Shown: positions 24,693 to 32,951, numbered from the stretch's first letter. The stretch: DNA of 33,218 nucleotides from Dehalococcoidales bacterium (GCA_016286345.1 JAEESL010000009.1:1-33218); one strand, 5' to 3'. A program made the numbers and translations. Notes: generated by a model from the letters alone, not told the origin.

Positions 24693-26209
24693 ACAAAAAT
24701 AAAAAGTGGAACAATACCAGATGGCAGAATATCGCGCTGGTCATACTTCTGCTTTTCAATTTCTTCCTCCATATTGCGATCATCACATATCCCAATGAAC
24801 CGGTATTTGATGAACTGTATTACGTCACTGACGGACAGAAGATCATAGACGGCGAAGGAACCGAAAGGGTTGAGCATCCGCCTGTCGGAAAACTTTTGAT
24901 CAGTCTCGGAATGCTGGTCAGAAATGATTCCATCGGCTACCGAATGCCCGCAATAATCCTCAGCACCCTGATGTTGCTGATGTTCTATGATCTATGCCGC
25001 AGACTTGGAATGAAACACCGTTTTGCATTCCTGGCAACGATGTTCCTTACGTTTGATAATCTTGCTTTCGTTCATGCCGGAATGGCAATGCTCGATATTT
25101 ACGTGGAATTCTTCACTATCCTCGCTTTCTGGCTGTATGTAAAACGCTGGTGGATCCCGGCTGCAGTTGCAGTAGGCCTTGCAGGCTTATGCAAACTGAG
25201 CGGTGTTTTATCTATCATACCCATCGGCCTCCACTGGCTATTTGTTGAATTCAAACAGAGCTTGAAGAAATTACCTGAAGGCAAAAATTATTCAATGCTT
25301 CAGAGACTGGTAATCAAATACGGCGATGCAGCCATGTTCGTTGCATCAATGTGTCTGGCTCCTATTGCATTTGTACTTTTGATGCCTGTTTTTGACTGGA
25401 TCATCTGGGGACACTGGATAAACCCTGTTGAGCAGATAACAAATATGGGATCAATGACAAAGGCTATCGGATTCGATGCGTACATCGACCCTGCAACCGG
25501 CTTGTATAAAGCACCAATTCCTTCCAGACCATGGGAATGGCTCCTTTCCCCTACCGGTTCGTTCTATTTCTACGGGTGGCTTGTCAACAGTAAAAAATAC
25601 ACTATGTGTGTTCTGGGATACTGGGGCAACCCTCAGTGGATCGGAATGATCAATCCGAGCACATGGCTTGCAGCACTGGCATCCATTCCTTTCGGTATCT
25701 GGAAATGGATCAAGACCAAACGATCAGATGTCATCTTCATGATCTGCTGGATCATCGGAACGTGGGCTATATGGATACCAATCAGCATCATTACCTACAG
25801 ATCAAGCTTTATCTTCTACCTGCTTCCTACCATTGGAGCCTTCTGTATGTCAGCCGGACTGATAGCAGAACAGTTCATGTCCAAAGTAGTCACATCAAAA
25901 GCCAAATCCATCAGAATAATAAATCTCATAATTCTTATCATACTTGTAGTCGGTCATATGGTCTCATTCTGTGTTATGTCACCAGTCAAACTGTGGTTAT
26001 CGATCCCGGCAAGCGTGATCATCGTGGCGCTGACACTCGATCAGCTCGGATTCAACTGGAAACTCGGTATTAAAGATACAAATGACTTTATTGAGAATGA
26101 ACCTGTAAAACAGATAACTGAATATGACAGCATCCTTGATATGCCGGATTCAGAATTTGATTTCGATCCGGATTTCGATGATGACGAAGATTGTGTGATA
26201 GAGCATTAA
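24680..26209 (+). CDS. Protein O-mannosyltransferase (Pmt/GT39 family)
   Basis: This multi-pass membrane glycosyltransferase has 509 residues from the ATG at 24680, which has GGTGG upstream; an in-frame TTG at 24671 is the alternative. The first extracytoplasmic loop has the FDELYYV segment with the DE pair essential in the Pmt family, then ERVEHPPVGKLLI. Later family features include FLTFDNLAFVHAGMAMLDIY and the WLVNSKKY and WGNPQWIG loops. It would move mannose from a polyprenyl phosphate to Ser/Thr of exported proteins. It overlaps the donor-synthase gene by 13 bases. The C-terminus is strongly acidic (DFDPDFDDDEDCVIEH). Possible targets in this window are the pilins or the cytochrome, which is an inference. 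Confidence 0.88.
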   Translation: MEGINKNKKWNNTRWQNIALVILLLFNFFLHIAIITYPNEPVFDELYYVTDGQKIIDGEGTERVEHPPVGKLLISLGMLVRNDSIGYRMPAIILSTLMLLMFYDLCRRLGMKHRFAFLATMFLTFDNLAFVHAGMAMLDIYVEFFTILAFWLYVKRWWIPAAVAVGLAGLCKLSGVLSIIPIGLHWLFVEFKQSLKKLPEGKNYSMLQRLVIKYGDAAMFVASMCLAPIAFVLLMPVFDWIIWGHWINPVEQITNMGSMTKAIGFDAYIDPATGLYKAPIPSRPWEWLLSPTGSFYFYGWLVNSKKYTMCVLGYWGNPQWIGMINPSTWLAALASIPFGIWKWIKTKRSDVIFMICWIIGTWAIWIPISIITYRSSFIFYLLPTIGAFCMSAGLIAEQFMSKVVTSKAKSIRIINLIILIILVVGHMVSFCVMSPVKLWLSIPASVIIVALTLDQLGFNWKLGIKDTNDFIENEPVKQITEYDSILDMPDSEFDFDPDFDDDEDCVIEH

Positions 26210-26228
26210 TCAAGTTTATTGAATGCAA

Positions 26229-26253
26229 AAGGCCGGAAGGAACTTCCGGCCTT
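26229..26253. terminator. Bidirectional terminator between convergent genes
   Basis: Arms AAGGCCGGAAG (26229-26239) and CTTCCGGCCTT (26243-26253) pair perfectly around GAA. The hairpin lies between the ends of the Pmt gene (plus) and the DUF134 gene (minus). A short T run (TTTTG) follows on the minus strand, and a weaker one on the plus strand. Confidence 0.8.
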
Positions 26254-26284
26254 ATCAATTTCCGAACTTATAGCTGACGACGGA

Positions 26285-27013
26285 TTAATGTCCGCAGCAT
26301 CCGCCTTCATGATGATGAGGTTCATCGCCATGATCGCATGAATTCTCACCGGTAGCATCAAGATTGCCTTCCAAATAATCCAGAACTGCCTTTTCAGGGT
26401 CGGTTTCAGCAACACCGAGAACTACTTTTATTCCGTTATTTTCAAGGGCTGCACGGGGAGGTGCTCCCATGCCGCCTGCGAGGACGATCTCAACACCGTT
26501 CTGAATAAGAAGCTGCGGCAGTGAAGCACAGCCTGATGCAGAAGGAACGACTGATTTCTTGCTGATGATATTGCCCTTTTCAGCTTCAATTATGATGAAT
26601 TCTGATGATTTACCGAAATGAGGACAGAGTTTGCCGTAAATACCTGGAATACCGAATTTCATATTCTTTTTTTCTCCTTGTTTATTTTCGTGCATCTGAC
26701 CTTCCCGCCGGTCAATACACGTTCTGAACTCATAATTGCCCCCTTCGATACGGATGGCCTTTCCGTTGATAAGAGCATCAGCGACCTGCTTATGAGCATT
26801 ATCCAGTACTCTCTGATATGTTGCCCTTGAGACATTCATCTCCTTGGCAGCATCTGTCTGGGACATATTCTCAACATCACTCAGACGCAGTGCCTCAACC
26901 TCTTCGATCGAAATGCCAACCTCTTCCAGCTGACTTACCGGTATCCCGGCAGGCTTGAAAAAAAGATAATCAGGTATACCGTATACCTTTCTGTCTATCT
27001 TAGGTCTGGCCAT
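26285..27013 (-). CDS. DUF134 HTH regulator fused to a NifX/NifB-type metal-cofactor-binding domain
   Basis: This 242-residue protein has two known parts. Residues 1-105 match DUF134 (COG1342): MARPKIDRKV, EALRLSDVENMSQTDAAKEM and the HTH helix NVSRATYQRVLDNAH. Residues 117-222 form a dinitrogenase iron-molybdenum cofactor-type domain (KFGIPGIYGKLCPHFGKSSEF, AGGMGAPPRAALENNGIKVV). The last 20 residues are rich in His and Cys (SCDHGDEPHHHEGGCCGH), probably metal-binding. Together this suggests a transcription factor that senses an Fe-S, Mo or other metal centre. It is single, convergent with the Pmt gene, and starts 13 bases from a 22-base palindrome that is likely its own operator. The ribosome site is weak. 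Confidence 0.9.
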   Translation of the reverse strand: MARPKIDRKVYGIPDYLFFKPAGIPVSQLEEVGISIEEVEALRLSDVENMSQTDAAKEMNVSRATYQRVLDNAHKQVADALINGKAIRIEGGNYEFRTCIDRREGQMHENKQGEKKNMKFGIPGIYGKLCPHFGKSSEFIIIEAEKGNIISKKSVVPSASGCASLPQLLIQNGVEIVLAGGMGAPPRAALENNGIKVVLGVAETDPEKAVLDYLEGNLDATGENSCDHGDEPHHHEGGCCGH

Positions 27014-27025
27014 ATCAACGATCCA

Positions 27026-27047
27026 ATTATGAGCATATGCTCATAAT
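27026..27047. promoter_or_regulatory. Perfect 22-base palindrome, probable operator of the DUF134 gene
   Basis: The half-site ATTATGAGCAT is followed directly by its exact reverse complement, ATGCTCATAAT. On the minus strand its end gives CATAAT, a 5/6 -10 element 12 bases before the DUF134 ATG, so a bound regulator would block transcription. A further partial half-site, CATGAG, follows at 27052-27057. Autoregulation is an inference. Confidence 0.75.
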
Positions 27048-27095
27048 ATAGCATGAGTGAATTTATAATTCAAATCACAGCAGAATAATAATGTA

Positions 27096-27125
27096 TTGTC
27101 CGTCTACTGTCATGAATAGTATAAT
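27096..27125 (+). promoter_or_regulatory. Promoter of the HTH gene, nearly touching its start codon
   Basis: TTGTCC (27096-27101, 4/6), an 18-base spacer, and a perfect TATAAT (27120-27125) lie directly before the gene. The ATG at 27135 is only 9 bases beyond the -10, so the transcript would start at or within a few bases of the ATG. Confidence 0.6.
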
Positions 27126-27134
27126 GTGAACATA

Positions 27135-27761
27135 ATGAGAGCGACTGATAACAATTGGATATCCATTGGAGAAGCCAGCAGGATGCTTGGCGTATCAGAA
27201 GTTACCCTGCGTCAGTGGTCAGACAGCGGAAAGATTCGTGTATTTGTCACACCAGGAGGGCACCGACGTTATAACATCAATGAGATCAAGTCATTGGTCA
27301 GTTCCGGTGTCGCCGCAGTGAGTCGCAGTGATCTTTCAACAGAATTGTCCAATAATCTGCAGCCTCACTATGAGATCGGGCATGCTGAGATGAACTTCTA
27401 TCAAAGCAATGTAAAATTTGATGACAAAGTACTTCATCAGCTAGCTGTTGAGGGCCGAAAAACGCTCAAGCTTCTAACCGATTACATTAATTCTCCTGAT
27501 GATTATGAAAACCTTCTTAAAACAGCTGAAGACATCGGGAACGAGTACGGCGAAATCCTTCTGGGGGCTAATCTTTCCCTGCCGGAAGCAGTTCAGTCAT
27601 TTGTATCTCACAGAGCACCTGTCATCTCAAAGATCATGAGCGTTCTGGACAAAAACGAATCTGTTGTTACGGAAGACTTTGTTGATGCTGTTCCTCACAT
27701 TGACAATCTGCTCAATCTTTCTCTTACAGCAATGGTCAAATACTATACCGATCACATTTAG
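27135..27761 (+). CDS. MerR/excisionase-type HTH protein with unknown helical C-terminal domain
   Basis: The protein has 208 residues from the ATG at 27135. An in-frame GTG at 27126 directly follows the -10 element, so it is unlikely to be transcribed with the start codon intact. Residues 8-58 form a winged HTH of the MerR/excisionase type: WISIGEASRMLGVSEVTLRQ, then FVTPGGHRRY. A linker follows, and residues 85-208 form an alpha-helical domain (LHQLAVEGRKTLKLLTDYIN, LSLPEAVQSFVSHRAPVISK, NLLNLSLTAMVKYYTDHI). This region recalls helical sensor domains of the RsbR type, but I am not certain. No Shine-Dalgarno sequence is present. It is likely a transcription factor for an unknown signal; the adjacent trk operon is one possible target. 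Confidence 0.8.
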   Translation: MRATDNNWISIGEASRMLGVSEVTLRQWSDSGKIRVFVTPGGHRRYNINEIKSLVSSGVAAVSRSDLSTELSNNLQPHYEIGHAEMNFYQSNVKFDDKVLHQLAVEGRKTLKLLTDYINSPDDYENLLKTAEDIGNEYGEILLGANLSLPEAVQSFVSHRAPVISKIMSVLDKNESVVTEDFVDAVPHIDNLLNLSLTAMVKYYTDHI

Positions 27762-27800
27762 TGATCCGGTACTTTTTATATTACAGAACAGGGACATTTA

Positions 27801-27829
27801 TTGACTTTTGTATTTATGCTTAATAAAAT
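27801..27829 (+). promoter_or_regulatory. Promoter of the trkH-trkA-mscS-ybaK operon
   Basis: TTGACT (27801-27806), a 17-base spacer and TAAAAT (27824-27829) each match the consensus at 5/6. The predicted leader before trkH is about 37 bases. No terminator for the upstream HTH gene is visible, so read-through is possible. Confidence 0.55.
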
Positions 27830-27872
27830 GCCTTATTGCCTGTATTGATAATAGAGAGAAATAGTATTTAAT

Positions 27873-29297
27873 ATGGCGAATTCAAATAATACATATGGTC
27901 GTAACTACAGAGTATACAGACCGCGTAACACCCGGACAGTTGAGGTTGAACTACCCAGCATACCGCGTAAAACGACCGTGCTGCCTCCTTTTCTGATAAT
28001 CGTCTTCGGCTTCTTACTTCTTATTTTGATAGGCACCATCCTTCTTTCCATGCCTTTTGCATATGCAGACGGAATGCCGCATTCTTTGCTGAATGCCGTT
28101 TTCACATCCACGACATCAGTATGCGTGACAGGACTGTCTATTGTTGAAATGGGAACATACTGGTCAACCGCCGGACAGGTAATAATAATGCTCCTCGTCC
28201 AGGTGGGTGGTTTCGGTTTCATGTGTTCATCAACGCTTATTCTTCTTCTGCTTGGGCAGCATATAGGCATCAGGGAAAGAAACCTTACAAGGACTTCTCT
28301 TGATCTTCTTGAGGGAGAAGATCTTAAAAATATCATTTTAAAGGTCGTTCAGTTTACTTTATTCATAGAAATTGCCGGAATGGTGCTGCTTTATGTTTGT
28401 TTTTTAAAGTATTTCGAACCCTCTCAGGCATTCTTCTTTGCCATGTTCCACTCTGTTTCTGCATTCAATAATGCCGGCATCGATATTCTTGGCAACGGAA
28501 ACAGTGTTGCGATGTTTGCCCATGATAACGCAATACTTATGATCCTTGCGATTCAGACTTTTCTCGGAAGTCTTGGTTTTGCAGTAATTGCAGATCTTAT
28601 TTCAGATGCCAAATTCAGACATACCCGACTGGATACCAAAGTTGTTGTATCCTTTACAGCTTTGCTGATCGTTGTCGGAATGGTATATTTCATTCTTAAC
28701 GAATGGAATAATCCCGCCACCATCGGGAATTATTCTTTCATAGATAAACTGGTTTCAGCTTTCTTCCATTCCGTCCAGGGAAGAACAGGTGGATTCAGTA
28801 CTGTTCCGTGTGCTGACACAAGACTGGGTACAGTATTACTGTTTATTCTTCTCATGAGTATTGGTGCATCCTCCGGATCACTCGGAGGCGGCATAAAGGT
28901 CAATAACGTAGGCCTGCTGTTCTTTTCAGCAATCAGCACCCTTAGAGGCGATGAAAGGCCCAAGGCTTTCGGAAAAGAATTCGCTCCCGATCAAATAAAC
29001 AAATCTCTTACACTGGTCATCTCATACTACGTGGTATGTTTCGTACTTACGCTTCTGCTCAGCTGGATGGAAGACTTCTCTGTTGTGGAAATATTGTTCG
29101 AGGTTTTCTCAGCATTCAGTACAGTAGGAGCATCAATGGGAATAACTCCTCTGTTGTCAACAGCAGGAAAGATAGTTGTAGTATTCATCATGTTTATCGG
29201 ACGTTTAGGACCAATGACCTTGGTATCTTTCATGATGTCCCGAAACAAATATACCAGTTACAGATACCCTGTCGAGTACATTAGGATCATGGGTTAG
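27873..29297 (+). CDS. trkH: Potassium uptake channel subunit TrkH/KtrB
   Basis: This 474-residue integral membrane protein shows the four-fold pore repeat of the TrkH/KtrB superfamily. The filter glycines are visible in TSTTSVCVTGLSI (about 80), VSAFNNAGIDILG (about 198), SVQGRTGGFSTVP (about 304) and SAFSTVGASMGI (about 418). A basic cytoplasmic N-terminus (about 35 residues) precedes the first helix. With TrkA it takes up potassium. The length is closer to KtrB/TrkG-type proteins. trkA starts 11 bases later. The ribosome site before the ATG is weak (AGAGAG). Confidence 0.95.
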   Translation: MANSNNTYGRNYRVYRPRNTRTVEVELPSIPRKTTVLPPFLIIVFGFLLLILIGTILLSMPFAYADGMPHSLLNAVFTSTTSVCVTGLSIVEMGTYWSTAGQVIIMLLVQVGGFGFMCSSTLILLLLGQHIGIRERNLTRTSLDLLEGEDLKNIILKVVQFTLFIEIAGMVLLYVCFLKYFEPSQAFFFAMFHSVSAFNNAGIDILGNGNSVAMFAHDNAILMILAIQTFLGSLGFAVIADLISDAKFRHTRLDTKVVVSFTALLIVVGMVYFILNEWNNPATIGNYSFIDKLVSAFFHSVQGRTGGFSTVPCADTRLGTVLLFILLMSIGASSGSLGGGIKVNNVGLLFFSAISTLRGDERPKAFGKEFAPDQINKSLTLVISYYVVCFVLTLLLSWMEDFSVVEILFEVFSAFSTVGASMGITPLLSTAGKIVVVFIMFIGRLGPMTLVSFMMSRNKYTSYRYPVEYIRIMG

Positions 29298-29308
29298 GAG
29301 GAAGCATC

Positions 29309-29995
29309 ATGCGTAAACAAGTTGCAGTAATCGGTTTAGGCCGTTTTGGTACAAGTCTGGCGGAGACACTGTCTCAGCTGGGTTATGACGTACTTGCTAT
29401 CGACAGCGATATGGAGAAAGTACAGGAAATCGCACCTAAAGTCTCCCATGCAGTACAGGGTGATGTCCGTGAAGAACAGTTTTTAAAGAGCCTGGACATC
29501 GGAACGATGCACGCTGCTGTAATTGCGATCGGAAGCAACATTGAAAGCAGTGTATTATGCACCCTGCTCCTGAAACAGCTGGGCGTACCTTATGTAATCG
29601 CCAGAGCTGACAATTCCTCCCACCACTTCATCCTGAACAAGATCGGTGCAGACCAGATCGTTTATCCTGAGAAGCAGATGGGTATCAGATGGGCACATAT
29701 GCTTATGCTGAGGAATGCCATAGATTACATCCCTCTTTCCTACAAATACGGTATCACCCAGATCACTGCCCCTGCCAGCATGGTCAATGACACTGTCGGA
29801 AAAGCAGGCTTCGGAAAAGGCGAGAAGGATACTGATATAGTAAACCTGCTCATGATCATGCGTAAGTCACAAGGTCAGGATATCATCATCAATAATCCTT
29901 CAACTGCAGAAATAATAAAGCTTGGCGACATACTTATTGCCGCCGGACCTGATGACAGACTTGAAGAACTTTTAACCGTAAAAAAGAACGTCTAA
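29309..29995 (+). CDS. trkA: Potassium channel regulatory subunit TrkA/KtrA
   Basis: This 228-residue cytoplasmic protein has an N-terminal RCK_N Rossmann domain (VAVIGLGRFGTSLAETLSQL with GxGxxG, then LAIDSDMEKV ending in the ribose-binding Asp) and a C-terminal RCK_C domain from about residue 145 (ITAPASMVNDTVGK, LIAAGPDDRLEEL). It binds nucleotides and gates the TrkH channel as a ring. A single RCK unit of this size is the KtrA form rather than the doubled E. coli TrkA. A strong ribosome site AGGAGGA precedes the ATG. Confidence 0.96.
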   Translation: MRKQVAVIGLGRFGTSLAETLSQLGYDVLAIDSDMEKVQEIAPKVSHAVQGDVREEQFLKSLDIGTMHAAVIAIGSNIESSVLCTLLLKQLGVPYVIARADNSSHHFILNKIGADQIVYPEKQMGIRWAHMLMLRNAIDYIPLSYKYGITQITAPASMVNDTVGKAGFGKGEKDTDIVNLLMIMRKSQGQDIIINNPSTAEIIKLGDILIAAGPDDRLEELLTVKKNV

Positions 29996-30010
29996 TTTTG
30001 AAGGAAAACT

Positions 30011-31267
30011 ATGGATTATATCGCTTGGATCGGTGACCATTCATTTCAGATCATACTGATATCGGGTATCGTTTTGTTCCTGCTTCTATTCCTCAGAAGA
30101 GCAGGTCTTGAAAAAGCTATTCAAAAACTTATCGATAAGAAAACCCAAAAAGATCTGAATGAACATCTTGCAAAGAATCCGAATATGACAATTGAAGAGC
30201 AGGAAGAATTTAAAGACAAAAGATCTTCCAGCTATTCAAACCTGTATAAAGCACCTTTCGCTATTGTCAGCACAATCGGCATTCTTTTTCTCATGCTTGC
30301 CATTGTTTCCATATGGCTGAATCAGAAAGGTGAAGATGAACTCACGCAGGACATTATAGGCAAATGGCTCGTTGAACACGGAACTGTGATCATTGTCCTT
30401 ATTGTGGTTGCTTACCTGATAACAAGCTTCCTCAAGATCATCATTCCAAAACTGATCACAAAAATCCTGAACAGAAGAAACAAGCATCAGAACAAATATG
30501 ACGAAGAACACAAGAAAAGAACCAAGACCATCTATGAAGTGATCGTTGACACACTGAACACGGTCATCTGGGTAGTTGTGATCTTCATTATTCTTGCAAA
30601 TATAGGTCTGAACATAACACCGCTCCTTGCCAGTGCCGGAGTCGTCGGTATTGCAATTTCACTCGGTGCACAGAGTCTTATCAAAGATGTGATTGCAGGT
30701 CTTTTCATTTTCATAGAAGGTCAGTACAACGAAGGCGATTACGTCACAATAGCCGGCGTATCCGGTACTGTTGAAGACATCAATTTCAGAAGAACAACAG
30801 TACGAGCCAATGATGGTGTTCTCCACTCCATACCTAACGGACAGATATCCATGTCATCCAACTTCACCAATGAATTTTCCAAAGCTACTCTAAAGATCCC
30901 TGTTTCTTATGATTCCGATCTTGATAACGTTGAAAAGACACTGAATAAAGTCGGTGAAGATCTGGCCAATGATGAAAAGTTTGCAGAATACTTCATTGCT
31001 CCCATCAAGTTTGTGCGCGTGGATAATCTGAGTGACTCCAGCATCGATATCCTTGTAAGCGGCATCACAAAGCCGGGCCAGCAGTGGGCAATCCAGGGTG
31101 AATACCGCAGAAGAGTGAAAAAAGCATTTGAAGAGAACGGAATCGAACTTCCGTATGCTCACACCAATGTTATCATCGAAGGCAACAAGAATGGTGCCCC
31201 GGTCAGCATAACTTCAGAAAAGTGTCCTTACTGCGGCAAACCGGTCGACGAAAAGAAACCGGAGTAA
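30011..31267 (+). CDS. MscS-family mechanosensitive channel with C-terminal CxxC knuckle
   Basis: The protein has 418 residues. Membrane helices lie at about 12-30, 77-100, 118-142 and 175-200. The pore helix is rich in Gly and Ala: LASAGVVGIAISLGAQSLIK. The MscS beta domain follows (EGQYNEGDYVTIAGVSGTVEDI, then HSIPNGQISMSSNFTN) and the alpha/beta cage domain. The final 20 residues add CPYCGKPVDEKKPE, half a zinc ribbon, which is unusual for MscS. Such channels open under membrane tension to release solutes. The gene lies 15 bases after trkA with an AAGGAAA ribosome site, so the operon combines potassium uptake with emergency release. Confidence 0.93.
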   Translation: MDYIAWIGDHSFQIILISGIVLFLLLFLRRAGLEKAIQKLIDKKTQKDLNEHLAKNPNMTIEEQEEFKDKRSSSYSNLYKAPFAIVSTIGILFLMLAIVSIWLNQKGEDELTQDIIGKWLVEHGTVIIVLIVVAYLITSFLKIIIPKLITKILNRRNKHQNKYDEEHKKRTKTIYEVIVDTLNTVIWVVVIFIILANIGLNITPLLASAGVVGIAISLGAQSLIKDVIAGLFIFIEGQYNEGDYVTIAGVSGTVEDINFRRTTVRANDGVLHSIPNGQISMSSNFTNEFSKATLKIPVSYDSDLDNVEKTLNKVGEDLANDEKFAEYFIAPIKFVRVDNLSDSSIDILVSGITKPGQQWAIQGEYRRRVKKAFEENGIELPYAHTNVIIEGNKNGAPVSITSEKCPYCGKPVDEKKPE

Positions 31268-31272
31268 ACGTT

Positions 31273-31746
31273 ATGGCAGACAAAACAGTTGTGATGAAAC
31301 TTCTTGATAAGAAGGGCATCAAATATATCCCATATATCTATGACTGTCCGGAAGCAATCAGTGCGGAAGACCTTGCCGTTAAGCTGGGAAAGCGAAACTG
31401 CGATGTCTTCAAGACTCTTGTTACAGTTGGAAAGACCGGCAAAAACTACGTGTTCGTACTGCCTGCAGGCAAAGAACTGGATCTGAAAAAAGCCGCAAAA
31501 TGCGTCGGGGAAAAATCCATCGACATGCTGAAAGCAAAAGATCTTCTGCCGCTGACAGGATATATCCACGGCGGATGCTCCCCTATCGGAATGAAAAAAT
31601 TCTTTCCGACAACGATAGACATTTCCTGCAATGATGTCCCTACGATAACTGTTTCTGCCGGCGCACTGGGACATCAGGTTGAATTAACGACAGATGAACT
31701 GGCAAAAGTAATCAAATTTACGATCGCTGATATTACAGCTGAGTAG
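31273..31746 (+). CDS. ybaK: Cys-tRNA(Pro)/Cys-tRNA(Cys) deacylase YbaK
   Basis: I place the start at the ATG at 31273 (157 residues), 5 bases after the mscS stop and behind GGAG; the longer frame from 31222 would lie inside mscS. It is a full-length YbaK/EbsC domain, with FKTLVTVGKTGKNYVFVLPAG carrying the essential Lys at about residue 38, and GYIHGGCSPIGMKKFFPTTID with the GxxSPxG loop. It hydrolyses wrongly charged tRNA, chiefly Cys-tRNA-Pro made by prolyl-tRNA synthetase. It is the last gene of the trk operon; the link to ion transport is positional only. It is convergent with the UbiA gene, and no hairpin is visible in the 42-base gap. Confidence 0.94.
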   Translation: MADKTVVMKLLDKKGIKYIPYIYDCPEAISAEDLAVKLGKRNCDVFKTLVTVGKTGKNYVFVLPAGKELDLKKAAKCVGEKSIDMLKAKDLLPLTGYIHGGCSPIGMKKFFPTTIDISCNDVPTITVSAGALGHQVELTTDELAKVIKFTIADITAE

Positions 31747-31788
31747 CTTTTTCTTTCCTCATGACATTCTGCTAATCATCTTTTCAGG

Positions 31789-32736
31789 CTAAATACCAAG
31801 CCAGCCGCTGAGCAGATAGGTAAGAATCAATAAAGCAGGAATAAGGAGCATTCCTCTGAACCCGTATTTGCAGGCTTTAACAAGATGTTCCCTTTCCTTC
31901 CATTTACCACCGATCATTTCGTAGAAGCTCATGATCAGGAAAATCATTGCAGGGATATTAAGCAGTACAAAAACTGATTTCGTCATGAGAATTATAGGAA
32001 TATATCCGAGAAGCGCCAGAACGGTCATTACGTCATAAATAACGGCAGCTTTTTCCTTACCGATGACTACAACAGAAGTTCTCTTATTTGCCATTCTGTC
32101 TGCTTCACAATCAGGAATGTTTCTGAGGAATTTAAGAGAACCCACGGTCCATATTCTCGGAAGCGAAGCAATGATAGGGAACCATGAAGGCCCGCCTATC
32201 AGATAATACGCAGTGAACAGAAGAGCAATATAGCCCATCATCATGAACAGCTCTCCCATCCCATGATATGAAGCCTTAATGGGAGGATTCGAATAGCTGT
32301 AAGTGACAATGACTCCGAAAATGCCCAGAGGAAGAGTCAGCGGCCCGGTATGAAAGCCAAAATAAATGATGAGTCCCAGAGGGATACACAGCAGAAAACA
32401 TACTATTCCGGCAATATAAACTGCTTTTCTGGATAATAATCCGTTTACAAGTACACGGGTCCCGCCAGTCGTTTCAAGACCCATACCCTTATCTGTCCCG
32501 CCGATACGGTTGCTGTTGACTTTATCGCTTTCATAATCCTCAACTTCATTTGTAAGATAAATGCCATTAGCAATCAGAAAAACTGCAAGAGTACCCAGTA
32601 TCAGAATGCCCCAGTGGAACTTTCCCGTATTGTACCAGGCAAGAACAACTCCAAGTATAAAAGTGAGCACATCACTTGAATGTCTCGGAAATTTCTGAAC
32701 AGATATCCATGCTTTTAATTTTTCATAAGAGCCCAT
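31789..32736 (-). CDS. UbiA-family prenyltransferase
   Basis: I prefer the ATG at 32736 (315 residues, MGSYEKLKAWISVQKFPRH), because AGGA lies 6 bases upstream; an earlier in-frame ATG at 32763 has no ribosome site. There are about eight to nine membrane helices. The two Asp-rich sites of the family are visible as NEVEDYESDK (NxxxDxxxD, about residue 60) and PDCEADRMANKR (DxxxD, about 205), which bind the Mg-prenyl diphosphate. Such enzymes attach a polyprenyl chain to an aromatic acceptor in menaquinone, ubiquinone, haem or tocopherol pathways. The acceptor is not evident here; a menaquinone role would fit the redox genes. It lies alone, 215 bases after the ABC permease gene. Confidence 0.88.
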   Translation of the reverse strand: MGSYEKLKAWISVQKFPRHSSDVLTFILGVVLAWYNTGKFHWGILILGTLAVFLIANGIYLTNEVEDYESDKVNSNRIGGTDKGMGLETTGGTRVLVNGLLSRKAVYIAGIVCFLLCIPLGLIIYFGFHTGPLTLPLGIFGVIVTYSYSNPPIKASYHGMGELFMMMGYIALLFTAYYLIGGPSWFPIIASLPRIWTVGSLKFLRNIPDCEADRMANKRTSVVVIGKEKAAVIYDVMTVLALLGYIPIILMTKSVFVLLNIPAMIFLIMSFYEMIGGKWKEREHLVKACKYGFRGMLLIPALLILTYLLSGWLGI

Positions 32737-32951
32737 AACTAATCCTACTGTATCATTTTCCATTTACGGAATAATTATTTATATCGCTTCCTGTGAGAAA
32801 AGACTCTCACATCTTCTCTTGTGAACAAGCTCAGTACATCAATCAATGGTCATTTCAGGCCCATTTGCAGACAGAATTTGGAGCAATTTTATGGGTTATC
32901 AGCCTTAGTGTATTGAGACCTCAAGTCCTACTTATAAATGCAGTTTTTTTA
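32737..32951. other. Gap upstream of the UbiA gene
   Basis: This 215-base stretch has no gene I can support. It contains a small hairpin (TGTGAGA at 32792-32798 with TCTCACA at 32805-32811, loop of 6) and a TATAAA on the minus strand (32783-32778) that could be a -10 for the UbiA gene, without a convincing -35. A run of seven T precedes the ABC permease stop on the plus strand (32944-32950), which is A-rich in that transcript, so it is no terminator. Confidence 0.4.

Noticed and set aside
32844-32906. Possible 20-codon frame on the plus strand in the gap before the UbiA gene
   Set aside because: There is no ribosome site, no clear promoter, and the length is too short to support without conservation data.
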